A stretch of 64,000 nt of DNA from Hirsutella rhossiliensis. Its lineage: Eukaryota > Ascomycota > Sordariomycetes > Hypocreales > Ophiocordycipitaceae. Both the position numbers and the translations under genes were made by a program. Below are positions 21,308 through 33,716 of this stretch, one piece after another. The notes beneath the pieces are model-generated. The model searched no databases. It was given only the letters and a program-made list of their open reading frames with translations, and was not told the origin of the DNA. The DNA lies in assembly GCF_020360975.1 (NCBI RefSeq), contig NW_025408668.1:7254001-7318000 (forward strand), in the 5' to 3' direction. Numbering within the stretch: position 1 is the stretch's first letter; each line of letters begins with the position of its first letter.

Positions 21308-21533
21308 TATAAGGGAATATATATTACGGTATAATTAGTTAGGTAATAGAGATAGCTAGAGGTACTACGCTATATATATTACGTTCTCCTTATTATAAGA
21401 CTAAAGCTTATAAGAAGAGGGATTTTTTCCTTTTTAGCCGGAGTAGTAAGAGGTCTATAATATATAAGCGGGGTAAGTACGATTCCCTATTAATACCCTA
21501 CCGATATATTAGTACTATATACTTTAACGGTAA
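21308..21533 (-). repeat. Right LTR of Z, truncated
   Basis: Matches the V LTR in reverse orientation from its TATAAGGGAATATATATTACGG edge to about base 226, then stops at 21533, where the last 30 or so bases (ending CTCTTATA in complete copies) should follow. Unrelated DNA begins there. Confidence 0.8.
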
Positions 21534-21740
21534 CTACGGTATATACCTAAAGATATACCTATGCTAACGGCAATAGTAGTAGCTAGATACCGAAGGACGA
21601 GGGGGTCTAAGGGGAATAAAGGAAAAGAGAAAAGTACTAAGCAAGGTAAGGTAAAGGCAAAGAGGGCTAAAAAAGGTATATTAGCGGAGAAAAGATATAG
21701 AAGAAGATAATGCTAAATAATAATGTCTGCTAGCTAAGGA
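21534..21740. other. Purine-rich joint between Z and U1, no gene seen
   Basis: A stretch with a marked purine bias on the plus strand (about 21590-21680). Several TGC and GCA remain (ATGCTAA, GGCAATAG, AAGCAAGG, TGTCTGCTAGC). It matches nothing else I recognised in the window and is neither the V LTR remainder nor the U LTR expected beside the U1 cargo ORF. Confidence 0.4.
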
Positions 21741-22385
21741 GGAAAGGAGACCTCTTTTATAGACCGAATTTTCCCTCTTTTTTTCTTAGACGAATAGGGG
21801 CTAAGGGATTATTTAATTAAGAAGAGGGCTAGCTAGAGACTCTACTAAGGATCCTACTAAGGACCCTACTAAGGACTCTACTACGCGGGCTATATATTCC
21901 TTAGGGTATAGATACCCCCGTTAAAGTAGCTCGTTATATTTTATCCTAAAAGGATATTCGAAATACTTATCTTATACGAAAAAAGGCATTTATTATTATA
22001 ATAGAAATTTTTCGATAGCGGAGTTCGATAGCCTTAAGGTTTAAAAGAATCGTCTTTAGGTTAATGCCTAATCTAAGCGCTAAGAGGTCGGTCGGCTCGC
22101 GGCTATAGCGGCCGCCGCGTATACCGCTCTTATAAGGGCGTAGTAAAAAGAGATCGATATCTTTTCTTAAATTAATCGATACTCTAAGGCATAGTTATAT
22201 ATATTACGCTAAGAGCTTTATACGTTAGACGAGTTAGACTTATCGTCGACCCCTAAAATAGCGGTTTTAGATAACGCTTTTCTATAGTCGGAACTAGACT
22301 TATAGCTATAGTCTAACGGCGTTACTACTAGTATTGCTAATAGAACTATCGGAGTAGAGAACTATAGTAGGTTAAGTGCTTAAGT
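21741..22385 (+). pseudogene. Antisense cargo ORF of U1
   Basis: Plus-strand frame opposite to the U1 pol genes. Recognisable parts are Ala/Arg-rich RSVGRLAAIAAAAYTALIRA, then acidic LREELYTLDELDLSSTPKIA, and the end VENYSRLSA. The last part and everything downstream match the complete U (54920 onward, SYSRLSA), but the body of the ORF is only distantly similar to that of U. The shape (basic, then an acidic heptad-rich region) is like the U copy. Function unknown. Confidence 0.5.
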
Positions 22386-23010
22386 AGTTCCTAAGTATTC
22401 TCTTTTAATCTATAATCTTTCTATTTAATAAGGTATTCTTATTACTAACCTTATTTTCTTATATCTAGTATTTATTTTACTTTATATTCTTAATTATTAT
22501 TAACTTTAATTTTTCTTTATAGTTTAGTATTTTATAGTACTAGTTTTAATAGTAAGATATAAAATATTAGGTATATCTATATTATTATTAATAGCGAAAG
22601 TTTATAGTTAACTTTTAAAATAGTTTTCTTAACCTTAAATAGTCTAAGTTTCTTAAAATCTAATTTATTACTTAGTTATTTTATTTTAATATTTCGTTAT
22701 ATAAGGTAGACTATATCTCCTTTTTAAAAGATTAATCCCTATAATCTTTTCCGATTATAGTAAGTAAATATTCGTTCTCTAATAAATTAAAGTTCTTATT
22801 ATATTTCTTTATATAATTTTTATAGCTAATCTACTTATAGTATCGCTCGTTCTACTTATAGTCCTTATTAAGTAACCTTAAATACTTTTAGGTTATATCT
22901 ATAATTAGCGTATACTAATAAAAGCTTAGTTATTTCCGTAACTAAGCTATTATAAGCTAGTTACGCTATTAATAGCTATTTAACTTAATTGTTTTATTTA
23001 TAGCTAATAT

Positions 23011-23213
23011 TGTGGGAATGTAGCATATAGCTATAGTAGGATTGTAAGGGAGGTGCGCACACACGCACACGTGACCCTTAGCGTCACGTGTATGGACCTC
23101 GGGGATCCGTGTATAAAGGGCACGTAGTGTGCCCCCTCATTCCCTTTCCTCCCTTCCTAGCAAGACATCTTGAATACAACCCATTGCGTTACTGCAGTAC
23201 AGACCTCCCGACA
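23011..23213 (+). repeat. 5' LTR of copia B
   Basis: 203 bp, TGTGGGAATG...CCCGACA. Facing CACGTGA (23068-23074) and TCACGTG (23084-23090) lie upstream of TATAAAG. Followed by CTGATCAG and the same 8-bp hairpin as in A. Confidence 0.95.
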
Positions 23214-23518
23214 CTGATCAGTGATCGATTTGGTCGATCACAGATTGGCAAGGAAGAAGAGATAGAACGCAACCTTCGAAAGCCCAACTACCATATTCCT
23301 AGCGATATTGCCCTGGTTGGACCTAGAGGAGGTTTCTATGCTAAGATCAAGGACTCTACGATTACCCGGACCCGGCAACCAACTAGCTCCCGGTAGGCCA
23401 TTGATAGATCCTTCCAACTTCACTTAACGGTTACATTAAGTGTAAGTGCGTCCACAACGCCGATTCGACAACTACGTGACAGCCCTCACGATTCGACAAC
23501 TACGTGACAACCCTCACA

Positions 23519-25260
23519 ATGACAAGCACGACCCCAACCCCGAACCCCGCCTCTACGAGGAACGACGCCTTCCTCGACCAAGTAGGGAATTGGTCCAAAA
23601 TCTCACGATCCCAAAGACCCAATATCAGGATATCGATCCGACCCGATGGGAGGATGAGATCACGCCACAAGAGGAAGATAGAATAGCTGTTATGACATAT
23701 ACCGCACGATTTATGTCAGAATGCGAGGAGAACGTACACCTTCATGGCACTAATATCCTTGAATTCTTCCAGGATCACTTCCAACAGTGGACCGAGGCAA
23801 CGTGGAGAAAGATGCCAAAGGAATTTCGAAGGAGCTACGTTACCTTTTAAAGAGACGTGGTATCTATACAGGAGAAAAGGGTGACCACATCATCCCACAG
23901 CTCGTCTTCCTACAGACGATCGATAACCCACCAGCCTGGCCCGACAACGAATTCATGGTAACCCAATTCGATAAAGGAACGGAGGCCTATACAAGAAAAG
24001 AGAGACGACTAACGCAGAACCCTCCCACCTCCAACACGGCGGAGCCATCCACGCCGTTAGCCCCTATTCCGACGCTCCCTGCTCCTCCCGCTACGACAAT
24101 TGCGGAACCGCCCACAACGACTGCTACGCTTCCCAACGAACAATACATCCTACAAGCTATCAGTTCCAGCAACAGAGCATCGTTCTAGCAGAACCCTCTT
24201 CTCCCACATCCCTCGAAGCGTACACAACGCTTCCCGGCCGACATCCCGAACGACATCGTCGATGCCGACACACAACAGAAATTCACCAAGATCTGGGACA
24301 AAGAGAAGAACTATACGGGGAACCCTATGACCTTCTCGATGATAAGCTACGCATCTTTATGAGTATCTGTTATAACATTCAGGTCAAGCCGGACCAATTC
24401 CACGCTCTTTTCCTCGAATCCTTACTGGCCGAGCCCAAACGTACTACATTGACCACGTTAACTGGACCTCAACGTTCCGCAAGGCATACGATAGCATCAA
24501 GCAACATTTCGATACGGAAGTTAACCACGTTCACTACTATACTGAATGGACGACTATTTCCTTTAACAAGCTCCGTGCCGATAATGCTACGAAATCCCTA
24601 CACGAGGTTCTTCAGCTACTCCTTGATAAGCTACAGTTATGCCAACGAGCTCTTGGCAACGCGTATGCAGGAAACGTTCCACTGCGTACAACGCTTATTA
24701 ATGCATGCCGCGGTGTTCCTGAACTTGAATACGCTTTATTCAAGCCCGCCGAAGGAATCGAGCCCTTTTGCAGATCTTCGCTCTTCCGTTGAGACCCATC
24801 TTGCACGCGGAATAGCGCCTCGTTATCTTCAAGGAGGCCCTCAATACCATCAAGACCTCGAGGAACCATCTGATCATATGGATCCCAATGACCACTACTA
24901 TCTCGATCGAAGATACAACAACAATCGCGGAAGATTTGGTCAGAAGGGGTATAGAAGGTATAGAGGCAACGCTCAACGAGGCAGCTACAACGCTCCACGG
25001 GAATCTTCAATAGTCAACGCTTTAACCGCCCACAAGGCCGTTACGGCCACAACCACCCGTGGAATAAGAAGTGCTTCGTCTGCAATAAGGAAGGATGTTG
25101 GTCTACAAAGCACACTGCCGAGGAACGTCAAAGATCCTGAGACCAATACGTCGCCCACTGTCACTTCATAGGGATTACCTCCCCAGGACCTTACAGCCTA
25201 CGTTCTTGACTTTGAAGGTCACGAGATGGATGCCCACGATGATGCTAACGACCCTGGGAC
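23519..25260 (+). pseudogene. Gag of copia B
   Basis: The start corresponding to A is the ATG at 23519 (MTSTTPTPN). One A is missing in AAGTAGGG near 23583, so the frame that carries DPTRWEDEITPQEEDRIAV continues out of phase. Further losses against A lie near 24130, 24233, 24318 and 25000; B is intact near 23878 and 24619 where A is broken. The zinc knuckle CFVCNKEGCWSTKH is at 25072-25113. The frame breaks after FHALFLE and after the zinc knuckle are shared with A. Confidence 0.85.
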
Positions 25261-25695
25261 GAGGACGACAATGAAGATAATGACAACAACCCAGAACAGT
25301 GGCACACAAGCCAAATGCTCTGCCAGCAAGCCTTCAACCATCTGATCACAGGGGAAGACGTGTATAGCACCTCTCAAAACAACGCTACACCTGCTTCCCA
25401 ATTCATGATAGAGGAGCGCTACTCAAGACTCCGATTCCAGGGCATCATAATTGACACAGGCGCCGCGAAGGTTTCCACAGCTGGCTACGACCAATGCATC
25501 GCTCTACAACGAGCAGACCCTGCTATAACGCTCGATAAGACTACAGCAGGCCAAGCTTCTATCAAATTCGGCAACGGCGAAGCCATTCTATCCTCGGCTC
25601 TATCGCCCTTAAAACACCTCTCGGAAGGATCACATTCCATATCCTCAAGACCCCTACTCCCTTCCTCCTCTCTCTCGCTGATATGGATCGCCTAG
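25250..25695 (+). pseudogene. Aspartic protease of copia B
   Basis: The frame from about 25315 reads SQFMIEERYSRLRFQGIIID and continues TGAAKVSTAG, with the catalytic Asp at 25452-25454. The codon that is TGA in A is CGA (Arg) here. Unbroken up to the start of integrase except for a shift near 25660. Confidence 0.84.
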
Positions 25696-26518
25696 GCATC
25701 TATTTCAACAACCTTACAGACACTATTGTCGGACGAACAACCCTCCCGGTTATCCGCAAATGGGGACATCCTTGGTTCCTCCTACCTAAGACCAACGAGG
25801 CCGCTATCGCATTCCTCACGGAGAGCGAGATCCGCACTCTTCATCGTCGATTCGGGCACCCAGCGGTCCCAAGACTTCACAACCTCCTACGGCAAGCTGG
25901 CCACAACGATGTGACGATAGATATCCTAGAGAACATCTCGAGATTCTGTCATCACTGTCAAATGCACTCTCAAGCTCCAAGACGCTTCAAATTCACCCTA
26001 AAGGATGACCAGGAATTCAACTACGAAATCGTCGCTGATGTGCTCTACCTTGGAACCCTCAACGCCCCGTCTTGCACGTGGTAGATACAGCAACAGCGTT
26101 CCAAGCAGCCAGGTTCCTCCTATCGATGTCAGCAAAGGATACGTGGGAAGCCCTCCGAGCCCTCTGGATAGACACATATCTCGGACCCCCTGATACTATC
26201 AAGCACGACGCAGGGACCAATTTTGCCTCCCTAGAGTTCCGTAACGAGGCAAAGCTTATGGGGATAACCTGCAAGCAAGTCCCTGTGGAAGCACATTGGT
26301 CCGTTGGAAAGGTTGAAAGATATCATGCCCCTCTCCGCCGTGCGTTTGAGATCCTCCACGCAGAAATCGGGACCTTCACATCCCCCGAATCGATCCTTCA
26401 AATGGCTATCAAAGCCATCAACGACACAGCAGGGCCAAATGGCATTGTCCCTACGCTCCTAGTCTTTGGCGCCTACCCTCGAATGGCGTTAGATTCGCCC
26501 CTTCTGCTACGACCCTGA
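25683..26518 (+). pseudogene. Integrase of copia B
   Basis: Two overlapping frames cover the domain, split only by one missing C near 26057 (CTTGGAACCCTC). The HHCC module and all three catalytic acids are present: Asp 26037-26039, Asp 26207-26209, Glu 26315-26317. The second frame runs on through LRRAFEILHAEIGTF and FGAYPRMALDSPL. This is the least damaged integrase of the three copia elements. Confidence 0.88.
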
Positions 26519-26662
26519 AAGGGCTGCCGCAGCCCAGAAAGCGATGAAAATGCTTCGTCAGCTCTCAGCAGAGCGGCAAGTGCAGGGCGCCTTACACACA
26601 AAGAACGGACCATCATCAACAGGCGTTATACTATCGCTCCCACTGCAAAGCGAGGTCCGAGT

Positions 26663-27056
26663 GTGGAGAGAAAGCTCGGCTGGCAAGGCCCTTTTAAGAT
26701 TAGTGCAATTGATGGCTCCAATGTCACAATTGATACTATCAACGGACCCCAGACCTTCCGTTCCACCCTTGTGCAGCCTTATTTCCGCGACGAGACGACG
26801 ATCCCTGCCCCGCTGCTGCTGCTGCGGATGATTCTGACATTCCTGTTTCTGATCCTGCGAGCGATTCTGTTCCTGTTTCTGCCCCTGCCCCTGCCCCTGT
26901 TCCTGCTCCTAATCCCCCGGCGCCGCGCAAGCGAGGCCGCCCCCCTGGTTCGAAGAACAAGCCAAAGACGACGTTCCTAGTCAAGAAGGAAGAAGATGCC
27001 TACCAACTAGCCATCAAGCTACGGGACGAAGGCATTATCACAACGCCAGGCACCCT
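26663..27056 (+). pseudogene. Integrase C-terminal region with AT-hook, copia B
   Basis: Same layout as in A: GWQGPFKISAIDGSNVTIDT, a Pro/Ala/Ser/Asp tract, then RKRGRPPGSKNK at 26926-26961. One C is missing at about 26813 (CTGCCCCGCTGC against CTGCCCCCGCTGC in A), which shifts the frame inside the Pro/Ala tract, so the AT-hook is in another frame from the integrase end. Confidence 0.83.
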
Positions 27057-27091
27057 TTGAGGAATCCGATAGCACGGAGATCGATGATCTA

Positions 27092-28612
27092 TTGGTACGA
27101 GGAGTGTTTAGCTTCGAACGCTACAATGAAGCAAAGCACGGGAACCATCATATCTTCCGCTCCCGCATGGTCCGCGAGGTTAAAGGCAAAGAAACCAAAC
27201 CATACGAGAAGTCAAGGCTCGTGGTCCAAGGGCACAACGACCAAGAGAAAACCACCCTATTGACGCAATCCCCGACAATTCAACGCGTCAGTCAACGGCT
27301 TATTTCTGCTATCTCCCCAGACCTCCTTTCTCACGGCATGACCCTCTCTCTTCGTGACATCACACAAGCGTATCCCCAGGCGCAGACCGAACTATTCCGC
27401 ACCATTCTCACGCATCTTCCCGCCGAATTAGAAGGAAGATACCCGGAAGGAACAATCATTCGCGTTATTAAGCCCCTATACGGAATTGCGGAGGCCGGAG
27501 TCCATTGGTTTCGAACCTATCACGGGCATCATGTCGATAACCTCGACATGTCCACATCAACCTACGACCTATGCTTCCTAATTACGAATAAGGGACCTGA
27601 TAACTTTGGGATTGTGGGAATGCAGACTGACGATACCCTTATGCTTGGCACACAACGTTTTTCCGCGCTAGAGGAAGCGGAACTCGTAAAGGCACAATTT
27701 CGGGCAAAGCCGAAGACAACGATGACCCCGGTACTAGCATTGACTTCAACGGTGCAAAGATAACCCTCCAAGACACCACTTTCCACAACGCTCTACTGCT
27801 TCAACAAAGGGTCAAGCAGCCAAGATCGAACCCATCGACATCAAGGCATACGATCGAGCCCAACAGTACGTGGAACAGCGTGCCCGTGGCGCGTATGTGG
27901 CTTCAATCTGTCAACCAGAGGCCTCATTCGACATCTCTATTGCTGCCCAGGTCCAAACCCCTACGGAAGAGGATTGCACGACCTCAACAAGCGGCTTCAA
28001 TGGCAGAAAGACCACCAGCAGCGAGGCCTAACGTATATCCCTATTGACCTCGCCAATGCCAAGCTTATCGTCTTTACCGACGGTTCCTTTGCGAACAATA
28101 AGGACCTATCGTCACAGCTAGGCTTCGTCATTGCCCTAGTCAATGAGACCGAGACCGCACGTACCAAAGACCAATTCGGGATCAAGGGCAATGTCCTCCA
28201 TTGGAGCTCAACGAAGTGTAAGAGGGTCACCCGAAGCGTGCTAGCATCAGAGATCTACGGCATGGTCAACGGATTCGATATTGGGATATCACTAGCAACG
28301 ACGATACGGAAGATCACAGACCGCCTCAATCTTCCCCCTATCCCCCTAATCGTTTGCACCGACTCTTTTTCCCTCTACGAGTGCCTCGTTAAGCTAGGCA
28401 CAACGAAGGAGAAGCGATTGATGATAGATATCATGGCCCTACGTCAATCCTACGAAAGGCGTGAGATCACAGAAATCCGCTGGATTAACGGCGCAGACAA
28501 CCCAGCAGATGCTATGACAAAGGCATCGCCTAACCGCGCCCTCGAACGCCTCGTCGATACGAATAGCCTTACGATTAGGATAGAAGGATCAGTCGAACGC
28601 CCTCCCCGCTAG
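27092..28612 (+). pseudogene. Reverse transcriptase and RNase H of copia B
   Basis: A 223-residue unbroken frame (27092-27763) holds most of the RT: FSFERYNEAKHG, KPYEKSRLVVQGHNDQEKTT, SLRDITQAYPQAQ, IRVIKPLYGIAEAGVHWFRT and GMQTDDTLML, with the Asp pair at 27629-27634. A missing G near 27729 shifts the frame before the RT end. A second open frame (27974-28612) is the complete RNase H with TDGS, ASE, TDS and ADNPADAMTK. Here A is broken several times and B only once or twice. Confidence 0.9.
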
Positions 28613-28717
28613 CTGCCGCTCGAACCGTCACTCTTTTCGCACCCTTGCGGTTGCTGCTACGCTCCCGCACCTGCTGCTACTGCTGCGATTGCAGCGATAA
28701 AAGAAGATTTTTGCCAG

Positions 28718-28920
28718 TGTGGGAATGTAGCATATAGCTATAGTAGGATTGTAAGGGAGGTGCGCACACACGCACACGTGACCCTTAGCGTCACGTGTAT
28801 GGACCTCGGGGATCCGTGTATAAAGGGCACGTAGTGTGCCCCCTCATTCCCTTTCCTCCCTTCCTAGCAAGACATCTTGAATACAACCCATTGCGTTACT
28901 GCAGTACAGACCTCCCGACA
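28718..28920 (+). repeat. 3' LTR of copia B
   Basis: 203 bp, identical by eye to 23011-23213. Preceded by AAAAGAAGA and TTGCCAG. Followed by the second AATAT. Confidence 0.95.
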
Positions 28921-30439
28921 AATATAGTATTATAAATATTATTTAAGCGTTTAGTTAAGTCGTTTTATTTATCTATTTATTTATAGGTAATAAGCTATAC
29001 TAAGCTTATATTTCGTCTTTAATTATACTATAAGAGCTTACTAAAACTTAGCTATAAATATACTTCCTTTATTAAAGATAATCTTATTTAATAGTCTATA
29101 ATTACTAATAATTATTTATAGGAATATATATATTAGCTCTTCTATATTACTTACTTCTTTATATAGTAAGAAGTATTTATACTTCGTTAGTTTATCGGTA
29201 ATAATAAATATACTATTATACTTAACGTTAATTATAGGTTCTTTTAATAGTAGTAGCTTTATAATATAGTCGAAAGCTATTAAATCCTATAGCTTCTCTA
29301 GTACTAGTAGCGGTTATAATTCTCTATATAGTTTATATTATTTAGCTTTACTTTATATATAAAGTTTATATTCTTTAATAACTTATTATACTACTTTTTT
29401 AAGTTATAGGAAGTTATATTATCGTTTAATCTATTTTATTATTCTTTAGATTCCTTAGTATCTATATATTAAATATTTATATATATCTTATATAACTTTA
29501 TCTTATAATTTTAGTAATATCTAGATTTTATTTTTATATATTAAAACTTCTAAATATTCTATATTATATCTATTTAGTACTTTATATTCTTTTATCTATT
29601 TTAGGATCTTTTAGTATATTAAGTTATTAAGTTATACTTTAAATATTATATTTAGCTATCGTTACTAATAGTTCTTATTTTTATTAATTTCTAGGAGCTA
29701 TCCTTTCGCTATAAGTGCCTTTATATTATAGTTACTTTATTAACTAAGGGTATTACCTCGACCGTTTTCTATTCCTTTTCTATAGATTATTTTATAGTCG
29801 AATTCTAATAAGTATTCGGCCTATTAAATCTATTATCTATTTAACTATTATATTATTATAAAGTAAAAGTTCCTTACTAATAGTTTACTAATATATTAAG
29901 AGCTAAAGTATCTTACTAATAGATTATTATAGAAGAGCTATATTAGCTCTTACTATAAGGCTACCTCTAAAAGTACTATAATATAACCCTTTTATAGTAA
30001 TAGTCTATCTAAGTATATTAATTAAAAACCCTTTTCTTTTAAAAAGTCTTTAGTCTCCTTTAGCTTATTAATTACTACGTTAACCGACTAAGTATATTTT
30101 AGTAACTCTAGTAACGGTTTTAGAACTTCTACTATATAAACCTTTATATAGTAGGCCGCTTCTTTAGCGGTCTTCTTTAAGAGTAACTATTTATAACTAG
30201 CTCTCTTTTTAGCTTAATTAGCTAATTATTTAGGTCTTATACCTAAATTATTATAGTTTTACTATAGATAAGCTTATATATTTTCCTTATATAAAGGTAC
30301 TTTACTATACTTATATTAACTTAAGGTTAAGTATCTCCTTATCTATAAAAACGCCTTATTATTTCTTTATATAAATATAGTATTAATAGTAGCTAGTTTC
30401 GCTTATAGCTTTAATAATAGTTTTATAAATAAGGGCTTT

Positions 30440-31770
30440 TTACCCTTATATTTAAGCATTCTTAATAGCGCGTTTACTAGGTTAGATTTACCTATATAAT
30501 ACTTAATTATAAAGTTAAATAGTACTAAATATATATACTATCTTACTTACCTCTTATTTAAAGAGGTCTAGTATATAAACGTTTAAAGGTTATAGTAGTT
30601 TAATAATACCTTTACTTTATATACTACCCCTTTAATATAATATTACTATTATTTAAATAACTTAATAATAGCGAAGAGTTCTTAGTTTAGAATACTATAA
30701 TTAAGTTTAGCTTTAGTAAACTTCCTTAACTAAAATACGATTAAATAATAACGCCCTTTATTATTAAGTTAAGAGATAATCCTTACTATCGTAAATTATA
30801 ATATATTTATTTCGATATAAATATATCTTTTTAAATTATAATATTAAAGGAGTAAGGCTCTTTAAAAAGTATCCTTAAGAGCCTAAAACGCTACCCTTTT
30901 AGTAAGGTTTAGCTCTATACTCCTTAGCTTCTTCTTATTCTTACTCCCTTTTAGTATTATAGTTAAGGGCGCTATAACTCCTAAGTACTTATATATAAAT
31001 TATTAGTAAAAATTATAAAACCTAAGGAAAACCTAGATATTATAATAGGTTATAAGTTTAAGCTATTAAGCTATTACCTTTACTTATTAAGGGTCTATTA
31101 ATACCTTATTAATAGATAATATAAACCTAAGGAACTTAACTAACTATTAATAAAAGATATACTTTAATAGTTTTATATAGAGCTCTATAACCCTTAGCCT
31201 TTCTATTACTTATCTTAAGTATTTAGTATATTCTTCTCTTATCTTAAAGTATATAAAGATATCGTAAAGGTAAACTATATAGATTATATTTATAAGCCCT
31301 TTAAGCGCTTAATAAATATAGCTCTAAAATATAGCTAGTATATTAGTAAGTCTAAAAGGTATTACTAAGTATTTAAAATATCTATAATACGTTTAAAAAG
31401 TAGTTTTTTATTTAACTCCTTCTTAAATTTAAATACATTAATATATATTCTATATATTAATCTTAGAAAAATACTTAGCTCCTTAATAGTAGTTAATAAT
31501 CTCTAAAATAAAGGGTAAAGGGTATTAATTCTTTTAAGTAACCTAGTTAAGTCCTTAGTAGTCTATATATAGCTATAAGGTATTATCCTTTTTTAAAATA
31601 AAAAGGATAGGCGCCTTAGCTAAGCTCTTTAACTCTTAGATTATTTTCCTTTTTATCGCGTCTTAGATCTAATTATATAATACTTAGGGTTCTCTTTATA
31701 ATAAAAGGTAAATCGGTTTATAAAGGGGTTCTATATTAAGGATTAAATTAATTAAGTAATTTATTCCTTT
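30440..31770 (-). pseudogene. RT and RNase H of V', RIP-mutated
   Basis: Reading the minus strand from 31770 downward gives the same order as V: TPILFILKKD-type start, YIDY, YPLPFI, the palm box as VYLYDIFIYF (about 31255-31285) and RNase H to about 30440 with NYSI.N.ELFAII. One palm Asp survives and the other is Tyr, which is not a simple RIP change and may be a later mutation. Many TAG/TAA interruptions. Confidence 0.72.
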
Positions 31771-33716
31771 TTTAGCTAATAATAAGTTAGATTTATTAGC
31801 TAAGAAAGTATTTTTAAACTAGTAAAAAGTTAGTAGGATTTCGGCCTATTCTTCCTATAAAATCCCTTTATCCTTATCTTTATCTAGTAGTAGGATTAGC
31901 TTAGGATTAAGCGCTATTATATATACCCTTACCTTATTTTTATATTCTTAAAGGAATCTATAAGGATTTTATAGGGTTTCGCTACTTAATTAATACTTAA
32001 ACTATTACTATTATTTCTATAAGATAATATAAATACGTTTATCCTTTAAGGTAGTAATTAATAAAAAGATTAGTACTTAATTATTTAGCGTTAACTTATT
32101 AGTACTAATATAAAAATAAGTAATTATCTTTTTAATACCTTTTATATTTATTATTTAAAGTAGTACTAACTATACTCTATACTCCTTTACCTTACTATTA
32201 CTAAGCCTTAATAACTTAAGGTATAATAGCGCTACTTATAGTAATCCTTATTATTAAGTAAAGTATATATCTATAAGGTTAATAGTATTATAAGTATCTA
32301 AGTATATAAGGACTTTAATAAGGTTTTGCCTTAATATTATTATAGGAGTTTTAAGTAACTATCCTATAAATATTAAGTTTATTAAAGGAGAAGCGTTTAC
32401 CTTAATATCTTACCTTTTTCCTATTTTATAGTATTAAGTTTAAGAGTCTTTACTAAGGTTTCTACTTTTAAAGAATTAGTATATTTTATAAATAGGTATC
32501 CTAGCTTATTATATTAAAAATATATAATTCCTAATTAAGGAGAAGATCCTTTTCCTCGATAATATCCCTTAGTTTAGCCTTTAATAAGTATATTACTAGC
32601 TTACTAGTTATTAGTCGAATTAGTAGTATTTCCTTAATAATTTAGCCTAGCTTATTAGCCTCTTTAATTTCTTCCTTTATATATACCGCCTTAAGGTATA
32701 GTACTACTTTTATTCCTAGTTCTTTTAAGGGTAAAAGTAGTATTAATATATTACTTTTTATTAGTAATAGTATCTTAATATTATTAAGCGACTTATATAA
32801 GCTCTTCTTATTAGTAGGTATAAATAGGTATTAAATAAAGGTTAATTTAGTCTTAAAGTTATAGCTCTAGCTTAGTAAAAAATATAAAAGTATATCTCTT
32901 TTTTAATAAGCGTTTAAAATACCTTTTTAAGGAGTTAAGGTATAAGCTAAACTTTAAAGGGGACTAGCTTTCTCGTTAATAAGCCTCCTTTAATTATATC
33001 GCTAATAGTATCTCCTTATTTATAGTATCTTTAATTAAAATAAGTATCTATTCTTTAAAGTATACCTAATCTATACTATATTTAGTTTAGTTAATCGGCG
33101 TTTATTCTTTAAAGTATTAGCGCTATCTTACTTTATAGTTACTATATATATAATTTACTATATAAAGGATCTTTATTTTATCGCGACGAAAGCGTTTAAG
33201 CGCTACCTTAAAAGCGTCCTTTAGATCGTAAGTTTAGTTTAGACGTTTCTATATATTAGTAAGTTAAGATAATTAAGCGATATTTTTAATCTTAACCTCG
33301 CTACCGCGACTACTATTTAATTTAAGGGAATAGGACTATTAACGCTTTCTTAAATAGATAGCGATAGCGTTAGTACGTTTAGTAATTTCCTCCTTTAATT
33401 ATATAACGCGGTATTATAAGCGTTTTATCTTCTCTAGCTCCTTAATATACGCTTATAAGGCTATAAGCTTTTTTTTATAAGTCGATAGTCTTATACTTAT
33501 AGGTAGCGATATCTTCGATATAGTTAGAATATTATCTATAATAAAGGTCTATTTTAAGGATATATCTTTTAGTTCTTTATCTCTTAAGTAAATACTTAAT
33601 ATATATAATAAAGAGGCCTTAATTAGTTAACTACTACGTTATACTATAGGAGCGTTATATAGTCTTCTTTAAGTAGCTATCTTTATTAAGTAACTAAAAA
33701 AAAAAGCTTTAGAAAT

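Larger units (their letters stand above)
12286..21533 (-). mobile_element. Element Z: V-family derivative with LTRs and only the antisense ORF, interrupted by W
   Basis: V-type LTRs lie at 12286-12543 and 21308-21533 in the same orientation; the right one is cut short. Without W (13323-20295) the inside is only about 1.8 kb. That inside matches, in order, the segment of complete element V between about 41533 and 43319, which is the antisense ORF and its flank. All of gag-pol is missing: the sequence passes from the LTR edge directly to the ORF's 3' end at 21307. I read this as a non-autonomous deletion derivative. Strand is given by comparison with V. Confidence 0.7.
23011..28920 (+). mobile_element. 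Ty1/copia element B with AATAT target-site duplication, not RIP-mutated
   Basis: 5,910 bp with 203-bp LTRs that look identical to each other, flanked by AATAT at 23006-23010 and 28921-28925. The empty site TAGCTAATATAGTATCG is present in U' and U. Nearly identical to A; the two differ by about 20 single-base homopolymer indels, a 14-bp duplication in A and few substitutions. Gag, protease, integrase, RT and RNase H are all present. Identical LTRs mean the insertion is very young. Confidence 0.95.
22386..29870 (-). mobile_element. U1: 3' half of a gypsy U element, interrupted by copia B
   Basis: 22386-23010 and 28926-29870 are continuous with each other when B and one AATAT are removed, and match the minus-strand integrase region of U (about 54960-56500). 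Read on the minus strand it shows the U integrase tail and, right of B, the LNQTLEQYL- and NKGSIFIAKF-type segments with TAG stops. It ends abruptly at 29870, where V' begins. Copies U' (43822-51703) and U give the unoccupied site for B. Confidence 0.8.

Noticed and set aside
12286..21533. Z as a DNA transposon with terminal repeats
   Set aside because: The terminal sequences are in direct, not inverted, orientation and are V-family LTRs; the inside matches the 3' segment of V.
23088..23396. 102-residue frame starting in the B LTR
   Set aside because: Spans the TATA box, R/U5 and hairpin of the LTR and leader; not open in A owing to two missing C and without coding character.
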